Origin: Nocardioides pini
Lineage (GTDB): Bacteria > Actinomycetota > Actinomycetes > Propionibacteriales > Nocardioidaceae
Length of the DNA: 64,000 nucleotides
Assembly (NCBI RefSeq): GCF_026712185.1
Contig: NZ_JAPPUX010000003.1
Coordinates: 186,001-250,000, forward strand
Direction of reading: 5' to 3'
Under the pieces are notes generated by a model. It saw nothing but the letters and a program-made list of their open reading frames with translations, was not told where the DNA came from and did not search any database. The position numbers and the translations under genes were made by a program. The stretch's first letter is position 1; the number at the start of each line of letters is the position of its first letter. Positions 7,938 to 16,564 of this stretch are shown here, in pieces.

Positions 7938-8416
7938 TGGAGGACCAGCCGGGACGGCTCACCCACGTGGACGAGCACGGCGCCGCCCGCATGGTCGACG
8001 TCGGCGACAAGCCCGTCACCACCCGTACGGCGTCCGCGACCGGTCGCGTGCTCGTCAGCGCCGCCGTGGTCGAGCTGCTGCGCGGCGAGGGCGTGCCCAA
8101 GGGCGACGCGCTGGCGGTGGCCCGCATCGCGGGGATCATGGGCGCCAAGCAGACGCCCGCGCTGGTCCCGCTGTGCCATCCGCTCGCGATCTCCGGCGTG
8201 AGCGTCGACCTCGAGGTCACCGACGAGTCGGTCGACATCAGCGCGACCGTCCGCACCACCGACCGCACCGGCGTCGAGATGGAGGCGCTGACCGCCGTGT
8301 CGGTCGCCGCGCTCACGGTGGTCGACATGGTCAAGGCGGTCGACAAGGCCGCGACGATCACCGACATCCGCGTCGAGAGCAAGAGCGGTGGCCGCTCGGG
8401 GGACTGGACGCGATGA
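7937..8416 (+). CDS. moaC: Cyclic pyranopterin monophosphate synthase MoaC
   Basis: The protein is 159 aa, the usual MoaC length. With MoaA it converts GTP to cyclic pyranopterin monophosphate, an early molybdenum-cofactor step. Signatures are LTHVDEHGAARMVDVGDKPVT at the N-terminus, IAGIMGAKQTPALVPLCHPL, and GVEMEALTAVSVAALTVVDM with KAVDKAA near the active site. Its start overlaps the moeA stop (TGATGG) and its stop overlaps the mog start, so translation is likely coupled. moaA is not in the window. Confidence 0.95.
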   Translation: MEDQPGRLTHVDEHGAARMVDVGDKPVTTRTASATGRVLVSAAVVELLRGEGVPKGDALAVARIAGIMGAKQTPALVPLCHPLAISGVSVDLEVTDESVDISATVRTTDRTGVEMEALTAVSVAALTVVDMVKAVDKAATITDIRVESKSGGRSGDWTR

Positions 8417-8889
8417 GCCTCCTGGCGGCGGTGGTCGTCGCGTCCAACCGCGCCGCGGCGGGGACGTACGCCGACGAGACCGGCCCGCTGATCGCGGCGT
8501 GGCTGCGCGAGCAGGGCTTCGCGTGCGACGACCCGGTCGTGGTGCCCGACGGCGACCCGGTGCGCGACGCGATCGCGGCGGCCGTCGCCGCGGGCGCCCG
8601 GCTCGTGCTCACCACCGGCGGCACCGGGCTCACGCCCACCGACCGCACCCCGGAGGCCACCGCCCCGTTGCTCGACCGCGAGGTGCCGGGCGTCGCCGAG
8701 GCGATCCGCGCGGCCGGGGTGGCCAAGGGAGTCCCGACCGCGATGCTCTCGCGCGGTCTCGCCGGGATCGCCGGCGACTGCCTGGTCGTCAACCTCCCCG
8801 GCTCCCGCGGGGGAGTGAAGGACGGCCTGGGCGTCCTCGAGCCCGTCGTGCGCCACGCCGTGGAGCAGGTCGTCGGGAGCGACCATTAG
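8413..8889 (+). CDS. mog: Molybdopterin adenylyltransferase (MogA/MoaB family)
   Basis: The protein is 158 aa. It adenylylates molybdopterin so that MoeA can insert molybdate. The N-terminus (AAVVVASNRAAAGTYADETGP) and the TTGGTGLTPTDRTPEAT loop are the MogA/MoaB nucleotide-binding motifs; NLPGSRGGVKDGL closes the site. It overlaps moaC by four bases (ATGA). MogA and MoaB types cannot be separated with confidence by eye. Fourth gene of the apparent uridylyltransferase-moeA-moaC-mog operon. Confidence 0.92.
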   Translation: MSLLAAVVVASNRAAAGTYADETGPLIAAWLREQGFACDDPVVVPDGDPVRDAIAAAVAAGARLVLTTGGTGLTPTDRTPEATAPLLDREVPGVAEAIRAAGVAKGVPTAMLSRGLAGIAGDCLVVNLPGSRGGVKDGLGVLEPVVRHAVEQVVGSDH

Positions 8890-8929
8890 CCCGGCGCCCG
8901 GCTGGCCCGCCCGGCTCGAGTCCGAGGGC

Positions 8930-9493
8930 GTGGTGGTCCGCGCGCTGCGCAGGTCCGACGCCGACGAGTGGCAGGCCGTGCGCGCGCGCAACCACGAGTG
9001 GCTGCGGCCGTGGGACGCCACGGTGCCACCCGGCGCCGCGCCCCGCCCGTCGTCGTACCGGGTCGTCACGCGGTCCCTGCTCCACCAGGCCAAGCTGGGC
9101 CAGTGCCTTCCGTTCGTCATCGAGGTCGGCGGCCGCTTCGCCGGCCAGGTCACGGTGAGCAACGTGGCGCGCGGCTCGGCGCAGTGGGGCTCCATCGGCT
9201 ACTGGGTCGCCGCCGAGGTCGCCGGGCGCGGGGTCGCGCCCCGGGCGGTCGCGCTGGTGATCGACCACTGCCTGGGACCGGTCGGCCTGCACCGCGTGGA
9301 GATCTGCGTGCGGCCCGAGAACACCAACTCCCTGCGGGTGGTGGAGAAGCTCGGCCTCGAGCAGGTGGGCTACGCGCCGCGGTTCCTGCACATCGACGGC
9401 GCCTGGCGTGACCACCGGATCTTCGCCGTGACCGCCGAGGAGGTCCCCGAAGGGGTGGTGGCACGGCTCGAGACACACCAGTCACACCAGTAG
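8930..9493 (+). CDS. GNAT acetyltransferase, RimJ/RimL type
   Basis: The protein is about 187 aa. It is a GNAT-fold N-acetyltransferase: VVRALRRSDADEWQAVRARN start, GSIGYWVAAEVAGRGVAPRAV acetyl-CoA loop, then the RimJ-typical HRVEICVRPENTNSLRVVEKLG. RimJ/RimL acetylate ribosomal protein N-termini; the target here is unknown. GTG 8930 is the longest conventional start, but the frame is open further up and an ATT overlapping the mog stop (8885) would add SPAPGWPARLESEG, which looks like genuine N-terminal sequence. In M. tuberculosis the gene after moeA1 is also annotated rimJ. Confidence 0.85.
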   Translation: MVVRALRRSDADEWQAVRARNHEWLRPWDATVPPGAAPRPSSYRVVTRSLLHQAKLGQCLPFVIEVGGRFAGQVTVSNVARGSAQWGSIGYWVAAEVAGRGVAPRAVALVIDHCLGPVGLHRVEICVRPENTNSLRVVEKLGLEQVGYAPRFLHIDGAWRDHRIFAVTAEEVPEGVVARLETHQSHQ

Positions 9494-9553
9494 TTCTGCG
9501 ACACACCACTTGACATCCGCCCCGCCCGCGCCCACCGCTCCTACGCTTCGAGC

Positions 9554-10507
9554 GTGGACCTGAGCGCTCTCATCTTCGTCGCCCTTGCCGTGGCGTGGGC
9601 CGTCTACCTGATCCCCAAGGCCCTCAAGCACCACGACGAGGTCGTCCGCAGCCGTTCCGTCGAGAAGTTCTCCCACACGATGCGCGTCCTGGCCCGGCGC
9701 GAGCCCGTCGACCGCCGCAACGCCCGCCTGGTCATCTCGCCGATCCGCGCCGCGCTGCGCCCGCCGGTGGAGACCAAGGCCCACGCCGAGCCCGAGGTCG
9801 TCACGACCTCGACCAGCAGCGCCGTCGTCACCACCGAGGTGACCCGCGAGGTCACCGCCACCGTCTCCACGGGCCGTACGCCGTCCCGCCCGCTGTCGCC
9901 TGCCGCGGAGCGGGCGTCCGCCCGCCGGGCCGCGAAGCGCCGCCGCAACGTCCTCGCTCTTGTCCTGCTCGCCAACGCCGTCGTGGTCGGCCTCGCCGTC
10001 GCGAAGGTCGTCGCCTGGCCGTGGGTCGCCGCACCGGTCGCGGTCCTCGTCGTCTGGCTGGTGGCCTGCCGGGTGTCGGTCCGCGCCGAGCGCCGCCAGC
10101 GCGCCTCCCGCTCCGCCATCGAGATCGGCGTCCCGCCGGTCGTCGAGGAGGAGCTCGACGAGTCCGACCTGACCGGCGAGATCACGGTGACCCCGCCGCA
10201 GCCCCGCGTCCCCGACACGCCGGCCGAGCCCGCGCAGGCGGCGACCTCGCCGGCCGCCGACGCCCCGGCCGTGGTCACCGGCGAGGTGCCGGTGGTCGGC
10301 GGCTGGGACATGGTGCCCACCACCCTGCCGACCTACGTCAGCAAGCCGGCCGCCCAGCGGCGTACGGTCTCCACGATCGACCTCGACTCCACCGGGGTCT
10401 GGTCGAGCGGCCACCACGACGGCGACTCCGCCCTCGCCCGCTCGGCCGAGCAGTCCGCCAAGGCGGCGCGGGAGGCCGGCGAGACCCGCCGCGCCAGCGG
10501 CGCCTGA
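9554..10507 (+). CDS. sepX: SepX/GlpR-like actinobacterial cell-division membrane protein
   Basis: The protein is 317 aa. One membrane helix is at residues 2-24 (LSALIFVALAVAWAVYLIPKAL), followed by a cytoplasmic stretch (HHDEVVRSRSVEKFSHTMRVL). Two close helices lie near 137-175 (NVLALVLLANAVVVGLAVAKV; VAAPVAVLVVWLVACRV). A long acidic/proline linker and a C-terminal motif (WDMVPTTLPTYVSKP, RTVSTIDLD) complete it. This architecture and its place after moeA-rimJ match SepX of Streptomyces and GlpR, the membrane partner of Glp in Corynebacterium. GTG 9554 lies six bases after TACGCT (9542-9547). The assignment rests on architecture and synteny. Confidence 0.7.
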   Translation: MDLSALIFVALAVAWAVYLIPKALKHHDEVVRSRSVEKFSHTMRVLARREPVDRRNARLVISPIRAALRPPVETKAHAEPEVVTTSTSSAVVTTEVTREVTATVSTGRTPSRPLSPAAERASARRAAKRRRNVLALVLLANAVVVGLAVAKVVAWPWVAAPVAVLVVWLVACRVSVRAERRQRASRSAIEIGVPPVVEEELDESDLTGEITVTPPQPRVPDTPAEPAQAATSPAADAPAVVTGEVPVVGGWDMVPTTLPTYVSKPAAQRRTVSTIDLDSTGVWSSGHHDGDSALARSAEQSAKAAREAGETRRASGA

Positions 10508-10545
10508 GCCCGACTCGGGTCGAGGTCCGCCGGACGCCAGGGCGA

Positions 10546-10576
10546 TTGGGTGGGCGGCGAACCGCTCGTGTATCTT
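10546..10576 (+). promoter_or_regulatory. Promoter of tRNA-Ala
   Basis: TTGGGT (10546-10551) and TATCTT (10571-10576) form -35 and -10 elements 19 bases apart, ending 22 bases before the first tRNA base. This is one of the few places in the window with a recognisable -35 box. Confidence 0.5.
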
Positions 10577-10598
10577 GGCGTCGCGCCTCCGGGCGCAT

Positions 10599-10674
<76 letters not shown>

Positions 10675-10681
10675 GATGACG

Positions 10682-10715
10682 AAGAGCCCGCAGGTCGCCT
10701 GACCTGCGGGCTCTT
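10682..10715 (+). terminator. Rho-independent terminator after tRNA-Ala
   Basis: A perfect 15-bp stem (AAGAGCCCGCAGGTC / GACCTGCGGGCTCTT) with loop GCCT, followed by TTCC. It begins eight bases after the tRNA CCA end. Confidence 0.85.
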
Positions 10716-10742
10716 TCCGCGTCCTGACCCGGCCGCCGGCCG

Positions 10743-11411
10743 TCACGACCCGGTCAGGTCCCTGACGGCGTCGACGACCAGGAAGACGCCGATCGCCACG
10801 GCCGCCACCGCGAACACCGTCGGGCCGGAGGCGATCGCGCGGTCCCGGAGCCGCGCCAGGTACGCCTCGGCCTCGCCGGGCCGCCTGGCGTAGAAGAGGT
10901 ACATCAGTCCGACGCTGGCTGTGGAGGCAACCGTGAAGCACGCGAACGCGATCAGGGTGAGGAAGCCCTGCACGTGGTGGTGCGCCAGGTAGATCGCCGC
11001 TGCCGTCGTGATCGCCCACGGTTGCTTGATGACGCCGAGCACGGATGCGCCGCGCGGGCTGAGGTTGTCCAGGCGGCCGAGCACCTTCTTCGACCCCCAC
11101 CCGTCCGAGTCTGCGGGCAGGACTCCCCGACGCCGCCACTGGCGGACGCCCGCACCCACCAGGGCGAGGCCTGCCAGCAGCTCGAGCACCACGAGCCCCG
11201 TCCGCCCCGTGCCCTGCTGGGCGGTGCGTGAGGAGCCGACGGCGTAGCTGAGGGAGAAGACGACGACCAGCGAGATCGCCCAGCCCACGAGGAACGCGGT
11301 CGCGTTGGTCCGTGGCCTGGCCGTGGCGAGCACCAGGATGAACACCACGATGGTGGCCGGCGACAGGCTCGCCATGAGTCCCATCATCAAGATCGCGAAG
11401 ATCAACCCCAT
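10743..11411 (-). CDS. GAP/Sap-family integral membrane protein
   Basis: The protein is 222 aa with about six membrane segments. The start MGLIFAILMMGLMASLSPAT, followed by ARPRTNATAFLVGWAISLVVVFSLSY, matches the GAP/Sap family (GPL-addressing and sulfolipid-addressing proteins of mycobacteria; LysE-like fold). SPRGASVLGVIKQPWAITTAAA is the conserved middle motif. Mycobacterial relatives help export glycolipids, but the substrate here is unknown. The ATG at 11411 is preceded by GGAG; the frame extends to 11783 without family similarity. Divergent from the AI-2E-type gene. Confidence 0.75.
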   Translation of the reverse strand: MGLIFAILMMGLMASLSPATIVVFILVLATARPRTNATAFLVGWAISLVVVFSLSYAVGSSRTAQQGTGRTGLVVLELLAGLALVGAGVRQWRRRGVLPADSDGWGSKKVLGRLDNLSPRGASVLGVIKQPWAITTAAAIYLAHHHVQGFLTLIAFACFTVASTASVGLMYLFYARRPGEAEAYLARLRDRAIASGPTVFAVAAVAIGVFLVVDAVRDLTGS

Positions 11412-11552
11412 GGTGGCTCCGGGCCTTGTCTGATCGGGCCGCAGCCGCCCCTCGGTAGGCGTGGGGCGGCCGATTCTTGCGCTCACCGTGGCACTCCGTC
11501 GGCCGCTCCGCCTCACCATTTCCGGATGATGCAGGCGGGTCGACGCGCTACC

Positions 11553-11567
11553 TATGGTGAGCCCATG
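11553..11567 (+). promoter_or_regulatory. -10 box and leaderless start of the AI-2E-type transporter gene
   Basis: TATGGT at 11553-11558, then six bases, then ATG 11565. This spacing is the reason for preferring 11565 over the upstream ATG 11526. Confidence 0.55.
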
Positions 11568-12668
11568 CGACCGCCGCCGACTGCCGCTCGAGGCCGATCC
11601 GTGACGGACGACGGTGCCCGGAGCCCGACGCTGCCGCGCTCGGTCGTGGTGCTGCTCGGCGTCGTCGGCGTCGTCGCCCTGGGTATCGGGATCAAGGCGG
11701 CGGCGGGGATCATCGCGCCGGCGGTGCTCGCCCTCGTGCTCACGATCGCGGTGCTGCCGATCCACCGATGGACGAAGAAGCACGGCTGGCCGGGCTGGTG
11801 CGCCACGCTGGCGGCCCTGGCCGGCGCGTACCTCATCCTGCTGGTGATGGTGGTCGGCACCGCCGTGTGCCTGATCAAGTTCGCCGACCTGCTGCCGTCG
11901 TACGCCAAGCAGGCGAAGGACCTCACCACGAACGTGGAGGACGGGCTCGCGAACCTGGGCCTCGACACCAGCTCCACGAGCGCAGCACTCTCGAAGCTGG
12001 ACCCGACGAAGCTGGCGGGCTACGTCGCCGGGCTCGTCGAGGCGACCTTCGGGTTCCTCGGCTTCCTGTTCTTCCTGGTGACGCTGATGTTCTTCTTCGT
12101 GGTCGCCATCGCCGGCTTCGGTCCGCGCGTCACCGCCCTGCGGCGCTCGAAGCCGGGGCTCGCCGCCGCCCTCGGCACCTTCGTGAGCGGTTCGCAGACC
12201 TACCTGTTGATGTCCGCGCTGTTCGGCGCGATCGTCGGTGTGCTCGACGCCGGCGCCCTGTGGTTGCTTGGTGTCCCCCTGCCGCTGGTGTGGGGCTTCT
12301 TCTCGTTCCTCACGAACTTCATCCCCAACATCGGCTTCGTCATCGGCGTCATCCCGCCGGCCTTCCTGGCGCTGCTCGACGACGGTTGGGAAGGCCTGCT
12401 GTGGGTGGTCCTGGTCTACAGCGTCCTCAACGTCACCATCCAGACCTTCATCCAGCCCCGCGTCGTCGGCAACTCGGTGGGGCTCAGTGCCGAGATCACC
12501 TTCCTGTCGCTGGTCGTGTGGACGTTCCTCCTCGGAGCCCTCGGCGCGCTGCTCGCGGTGCCCATGACGCTCCTCATGCGAGCGATCTTCCTCGACTCCG
12601 ACCCGCGGGCCGCCTGGGTGGCCCCGCTGATCGACGCCACGGTGGAGGACGAACCAGAGCCTTCGTGA
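11565..12668 (+). CDS. AI-2E family (PerM-like) transporter
   Basis: The protein is 367 aa. Hydrophobic segments at about 22-62 and 80-105 precede a soluble stretch (LPSYAKQAKDLTTNVEDGLANLGL). The membrane core has FLGFLFFLVTLMFFFVV, then GVPLPLVWGFFSFLTNFIPNIGFVIGVIPP and QTFIQPRVVGNSVGLS, the signature loops of the family. Family members are linked to autoinducer-2 export, Na+/H+ exchange or nothing known, so the function is uncertain. It converges with the phosphodiesterase/holin-like gene at a gap of only 10 bases. Confidence 0.8.
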   Translation: MRPPPTAARGRSVTDDGARSPTLPRSVVVLLGVVGVVALGIGIKAAAGIIAPAVLALVLTIAVLPIHRWTKKHGWPGWCATLAALAGAYLILLVMVVGTAVCLIKFADLLPSYAKQAKDLTTNVEDGLANLGLDTSSTSAALSKLDPTKLAGYVAGLVEATFGFLGFLFFLVTLMFFFVVAIAGFGPRVTALRRSKPGLAAALGTFVSGSQTYLLMSALFGAIVGVLDAGALWLLGVPLPLVWGFFSFLTNFIPNIGFVIGVIPPAFLALLDDGWEGLLWVVLVYSVLNVTIQTFIQPRVVGNSVGLSAEITFLSLVVWTFLLGALGALLAVPMTLLMRAIFLDSDPRAAWVAPLIDATVEDEPEPS

Positions 12669-12678
12669 ACCTCCTGGC

Positions 12679-14922
12679 TCACTCGTCAGGCACGAGCTGC
12701 TCGTCGCTCCGAGTGGCGACGGGGGCGGCGTCGGCCGGCGCGGCCGGATCAGTGCCCGGCTCGGTGCCGGGTTCGGTGATGCCGCGCCGGTGGCCGAGGT
12801 GGCGGAGGATGTCGCGCAGGGCCACGTGCAACGCGTCCGCCCCGATCACCCGCTCCTCGGGGAACGGGAGGTCGGTCGGCACGACGACGCAGGCGCGGTC
12901 CTGCCAGCCGCCCAGGCCGCCGTGGCACCCCACGAGCCCCTCGAACGCGGCCACCTCCTCGGTCCCGGGGTCGAGGAGGCTGTTGGCGTAGATGTCCGGT
13001 GCCTCGGGGCGGTGGGCGACGCGGCGGACGAACTCGGGGGCGAGCGGCCCGAACGGCAGGAGCGGGTCCTCGCCCTCCACCGTGCCGTCGTCGAGCCGGT
13101 GCAGCCCGGCAGCACCCAGGGCCACCGGCCCGTCGTCGTCCATGACGACGACGAAGCCCACGCCGGGGTGGGCGGCCAGCCCGGGGACCAGCGCCGGGAA
13201 GCGGCGGGACAGCTCGGCGCGGGTCAGCTGCTCCTTCTCGCCGCGCACGTAGATGAGCCCGAGGTTGCCCGAGCCGAACACGTGGAAGGTCTCGTCCTGC
13301 GTGGTGCTCCTCCGCGCGGTCGCATCTCCTCGCGGCTTCGCGGCCGACACGGCGTCGGGCTCGTTGTGGTGCCCCTTGTCCATGGCCCTGCCCGCCGACT
13401 CCATGGTCCTGCCGGTGACGCCGCCGGACGTCGAGAGCTCGCCGACCAGGGCCCGGGTGCGTCCCCAGCCCTCCACGTCGTCGTCGGACGCGGCCACGTC
13501 CGACTGCGCCAGCCGCGAGACCAGCGTCGCCAGGTCCTCGTCGTACCGGTCGGCGAACGTCGCGCCCTGGGCCTGGCCGTGGTCGGAGAGCACGACGAAC
13601 CGGTACCTGCGCGGCGCCGCGCTCGCCACCGTCTCCAGCTGGCGCAGCACGCCGTCGACCGCCTCGAGCGCCTCGAGGCTCTCGGGACGCAGCATGCCGG
13701 CGTGGTGCGCGATCTCGTCGTAGTCCACGAAGTCGACGTAGATCGACTTGGTGCCGCTCAGCATGTGCTGGGCGACCAGGATCGTGTTGAGGTCGCGGAG
13801 CGCGCCGTTGGTGACGCAGCGCAGCAGTGCGGTCTCCCACGTGCGCTCGCAGCGTGGCTGGACGTCCCGACGGATGCCGCGCCTGGCCTGGAAGCGGTCG
13901 CGCGCCAGCTCCGACACCGACCGTGAGATGGCCCGGGTCAGCCCCGACGGCGACATGACGAACTCGGCGACGGCGCGCCTGGCGGCCTCGGCGCCACGGA
14001 CGCGGCGGCTCATGGTGAGCACCGCGGACGGGGCGTCACCGGTGAACAGGTTGCTGATGCTGACCCCGTCGTCGACCAGGAGCCCCTTGCCGGTGGTCAG
14101 GTCGGCCTCGATGACGGCTGCGTCCGCGGGCTTGTTGGCCACCATCACCCGGTCGTTCGCACGGTCGTACCAGCGGAACGCGGGGATCCCGTCGATCACC
14201 CCGTGCAGGATCCCCATCTGGCTCGCGGGTGTCGTGGCGGGCAGCTTGGGGGTCCACTCGTGCAGGCGGTGGCTTCCCGACCGGACCCAGCGGGTCAACG
14301 TCGGCACCGTGCCGGCCGTGATCGCCATCTGGAGGACGGGGAACGGGACGCCGTCCAGCTGCACGAACACCACCCCCTCGGTGTCCGGATCGGCCAGCTT
14401 CGCCGGGCGGCGGCGCGCCGACGAGACAAGTCTCGAGACCAGCACCTGTGAGGTCCCGGCGCTGCCGAACCACCCCAGCACCGTGCTGACCAGGCCGACC
14501 GCGACGACCACGACGAGGGCGGTCCAGAAGTCGTCGATCGTGACGGGTGGTAGGACAGCCCCGGTGACCAGCACGACGACGGCTTGGCCGACGAACGCGA
14601 GCACCAGGACCCCCGCCCACCCGAGTCGGACCGCCGCCGCGACGAGCAGGGGCTGGAGCACGACCCCCACGAGCGCCAGCACGGCAGCGAAGACGATCGG
14701 ACCCACGGGCTCCTCGACGTGGAACCCCGGCAGGAGCCAGTCGCACAGCCACACCGCCGGCACGATGAACAGCACCGACACCACGAACGAGACGACCTGC
14801 GCGTACCACGGCCGACGCAGCGTCTCCCGGGCGAGCTGTCCGGCGATCCCCGTCGAGGGGGCCGGAGCGGGGCCGTCGCCCCCGGACGGGGGCGGAGAGG
14901 CATCAGCGTGCGTCGAGGTCAC
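12679..14922 (-). CDS. Membrane protein with type I phosphodiesterase/nucleotide pyrophosphatase domain
   Basis: The protein is about 747 aa. Residues about 35-160 hold four membrane helices of the kind annotated as a phage-holin-family region. The soluble part begins EGVVFVQLDGVPFPVLQMAI, the metal site of alkaline-phosphatase-superfamily phosphodiesterases. LPATTPASQMGILHG contains the nucleophile threonine, and YVDFVDYDEIAHHAGM plus FVVLSDHGQAQGATF give further metal ligands. The substrate is unknown. GTG 14922 is preceded six bases away by TGCAAT; GTG 14961 gives 13 extra residues and cannot be excluded. Confidence 0.75.
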   Translation of the reverse strand: MTSTHADASPPPSGGDGPAPAPSTGIAGQLARETLRRPWYAQVVSFVVSVLFIVPAVWLCDWLLPGFHVEEPVGPIVFAAVLALVGVVLQPLLVAAAVRLGWAGVLVLAFVGQAVVVLVTGAVLPPVTIDDFWTALVVVVAVGLVSTVLGWFGSAGTSQVLVSRLVSSARRRPAKLADPDTEGVVFVQLDGVPFPVLQMAITAGTVPTLTRWVRSGSHRLHEWTPKLPATTPASQMGILHGVIDGIPAFRWYDRANDRVMVANKPADAAVIEADLTTGKGLLVDDGVSISNLFTGDAPSAVLTMSRRVRGAEAARRAVAEFVMSPSGLTRAISRSVSELARDRFQARRGIRRDVQPRCERTWETALLRCVTNGALRDLNTILVAQHMLSGTKSIYVDFVDYDEIAHHAGMLRPESLEALEAVDGVLRQLETVASAAPRRYRFVVLSDHGQAQGATFADRYDEDLATLVSRLAQSDVAASDDDVEGWGRTRALVGELSTSGGVTGRTMESAGRAMDKGHHNEPDAVSAAKPRGDATARRSTTQDETFHVFGSGNLGLIYVRGEKEQLTRAELSRRFPALVPGLAAHPGVGFVVVMDDDGPVALGAAGLHRLDDGTVEGEDPLLPFGPLAPEFVRRVAHRPEAPDIYANSLLDPGTEEVAAFEGLVGCHGGLGGWQDRACVVVPTDLPFPEERVIGADALHVALRDILRHLGHRRGITEPGTEPGTDPAAPADAAPVATRSDEQLVPDE

Positions 14923-15009
14923 GGACCCATTGCACGTCGCCGGGGCCCGGGTGCGCCTCACTCATATCGTGTGAGTCGATGCGCAGGCGCGAGCGGAGCC
15001 TCTGGCGGC

Positions 15010-16197
15010 CTACCCGGCAGAGGACCTGGCTGACGGCGCGACCCGAGCCGCGCCGCGGTCGAGGGCGACGGCCAGGCCCGGGAAGAACATCACCGACAGC
15101 ACGCCGGCGCCGACCAGCGCCGCTGCGTTCTCCGGGAGCATGTGGCCGCTGTCGAGGCCAACACTGGCGAGCGCCACCAGGAGTGGGAGCGAGGTCGCGG
15201 TGAGCAGCGTCATCTGCACGCGCTGGCGCACGGTCAGGTCGTGGCGGTAGAGGACCATCGACGGAAGTCCACGCACCGCCAGCAGCAGCACGAAGAAGGC
15301 GACCAGACGCAGCGGAGCCTCCCCGATCGAGGCCAGGTCCAGGCTCATGCCGGACGAGACGAAGAAGACGGGGATGAAGAACCCGTACCCGACGGCGTCC
15401 AGCTTGTCCTCCAGCGCCGCCACGTCACCGGGGGCCCACCGCCGCAGGATCACTCCGGCGAGGAACGCCCCGAGCACCACGTCGATGCCGACGTCGTCCG
15501 CCAGCACGAGCAGGGCGAAGAGGAGCATCAGCGTGAGCCGGAGCGTGATCTGCGACGTTGCGTGCTCGCCCTCGCGGGAGATCGCCGCGATCCGGGGCAG
15601 CCGGGCCAGTCGGGGCAGCCACGCGAGACCCAGCGCCACCGCGCACATCGCGACGAGCGAGATGAGGCCGGCCAGGCGACCCTGCGACCCGAGGAAGATC
15701 GCGATGCCGGCGATGGGCAGGAACTCGCCCACGGCTCCGGCAGGCATGATGAACCGCCCCAGGGGCCCGTCCAGCATGTCGTTGTCGCGCAGGATCGGCA
15801 GCAGCGTGCCGAGCGCCGTCGTGGTGAGGGCGAGCGCGACGGGGACGAAGGCGTTCACCAGGTCGACCGCCGCCAACGCCCCGGTCACGACGATCGCGAG
15901 CACCGCGCTGACCGTCCAGCCCGCCACGGCGAGACGCCCGGACCGCTCGCGGAAGTGGTCGAGCTCCAGCTCGTAGCCGGCGAGCAGGAACAGGAAGCCC
16001 AGCCCGACGTTGGAGACCAGCTCCACGGACTGCGGCTCCGCGAATCCACCGACCTGCGGGCCGATCAGCACGCCGCCCACGATCAGCACCACCACCTGCG
16101 GCACCAGCAGCCGCGCCAGGAACGCGCTGACGAAGGGCGCGGCCAAGGAGACGATCGAGACGATCAGGAGCGCCTGCAGCTCCGTCTCGACGTCCAT
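15010..16197 (-). CDS. Cation:proton antiporter (CPA2-type)
   Basis: The protein is 395 aa with about 12 membrane helices. Sequence such as LLVPQVVVLIVGGVLIGPQVGGF, LGFLFLLAGYELELDHFRER, LTTTALGTLLPILRDN and DVGIDVVLGAFLAGVILRRW is typical of CPA2 Na+(K+)/H+ exchangers. No C-terminal RCK/TrkA domain is present. ATG 16197 has GAGAGG upstream; the frame happens to stay open to 17004 across the preceding gene, which is a GC artefact. The 367-bp leader upstream contains a large stem structure (see 16391-16475), so expression may be controlled post-initiation. Confidence 0.85.
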   Translation of the reverse strand: MDVETELQALLIVSIVSLAAPFVSAFLARLLVPQVVVLIVGGVLIGPQVGGFAEPQSVELVSNVGLGFLFLLAGYELELDHFRERSGRLAVAGWTVSAVLAIVVTGALAAVDLVNAFVPVALALTTTALGTLLPILRDNDMLDGPLGRFIMPAGAVGEFLPIAGIAIFLGSQGRLAGLISLVAMCAVALGLAWLPRLARLPRIAAISREGEHATSQITLRLTLMLLFALLVLADDVGIDVVLGAFLAGVILRRWAPGDVAALEDKLDAVGYGFFIPVFFVSSGMSLDLASIGEAPLRLVAFFVLLLAVRGLPSMVLYRHDLTVRQRVQMTLLTATSLPLLVALASVGLDSGHMLPENAAALVGAGVLSVMFFPGLAVALDRGAARVAPSARSSAG

Positions 16198-16390
16198 CCG
16201 CCCACCTCTCGGCACCGGCGCGCGCCGCACCCGTCGCGGGACGCCGAGGTGGCAGATCGTGTCGCACCCCACGGGGCGCCGGCATCCTCCGCCGGGGGTG
16301 AGGCCGCCCTTCTCGAGGAATACCTGCCAGCCCGTAACAGGCTTGCTCGTCCCGACGCTGTAGGGGAGAGGGCAGCGGCGCGATTTGTTT

Positions 16391-16475
16391 CCCCCCGGAT
16401 CGAGATCGCGCCGCTGTTCGTTGTCGTCGTCGCGACCACGGCTGTACCGTGGTCGCAGGCGCTCGATCCGGGGGG
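16391..16475. ncRNA. Possible structured RNA or leader element
   Basis: The outer stem CCCCCCGGATCGAG (16391-16404) pairs perfectly with CTCGATCCGGGGGG (16462-16475). After a 4-nt bulge, CGCC (16409-16412) pairs with GGCG (16458-16461). Inside, GCGACCACGG (16432-16441) and CCGTGGTCGC (16447-16456) form a perfect 10-bp hairpin with loop CTGTA. The long paired design is hard to explain by chance and serves no coding purpose. Strand is undetermined: on the minus strand it would be in the antiporter 5' leader. Confidence 0.5.
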
Positions 16476-16493
16476 ATGGACTGCCTGGTGGAG

Positions 16494-16523
16494 GCCCGGT
16501 CGCCCACTCGTGGGCGACCGGGC
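16494..16523 (-). terminator. Hairpin after the flavin reductase gene
   Basis: A 14-bp perfect stem GCCCGGTCGCCCAC / GTGGGCGACCGGGC. It starts about 40 bases beyond the minus-strand reductase stop (16565) and probably ends the sulfite-oxidase-like/reductase transcript. Confidence 0.6.
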
Positions 16524-16564
16524 TTCCGTGTCCTGCCGGACGTCCTCCGGCAGACCGGCGGGCG

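Larger units (their letters stand above)
16198..16564. other. 367-bp gene-free leader of the antiporter gene
   Basis: No coding sequence is supported here. From the right it holds a hairpin (16494-16523), a long branched stem (16391-16475), then about 190 bases to the antiporter ATG. I compared it mentally with c-di-AMP, manganese, M-box, TPP and cobalamin riboswitch cores and found no match. Confidence 0.6.
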
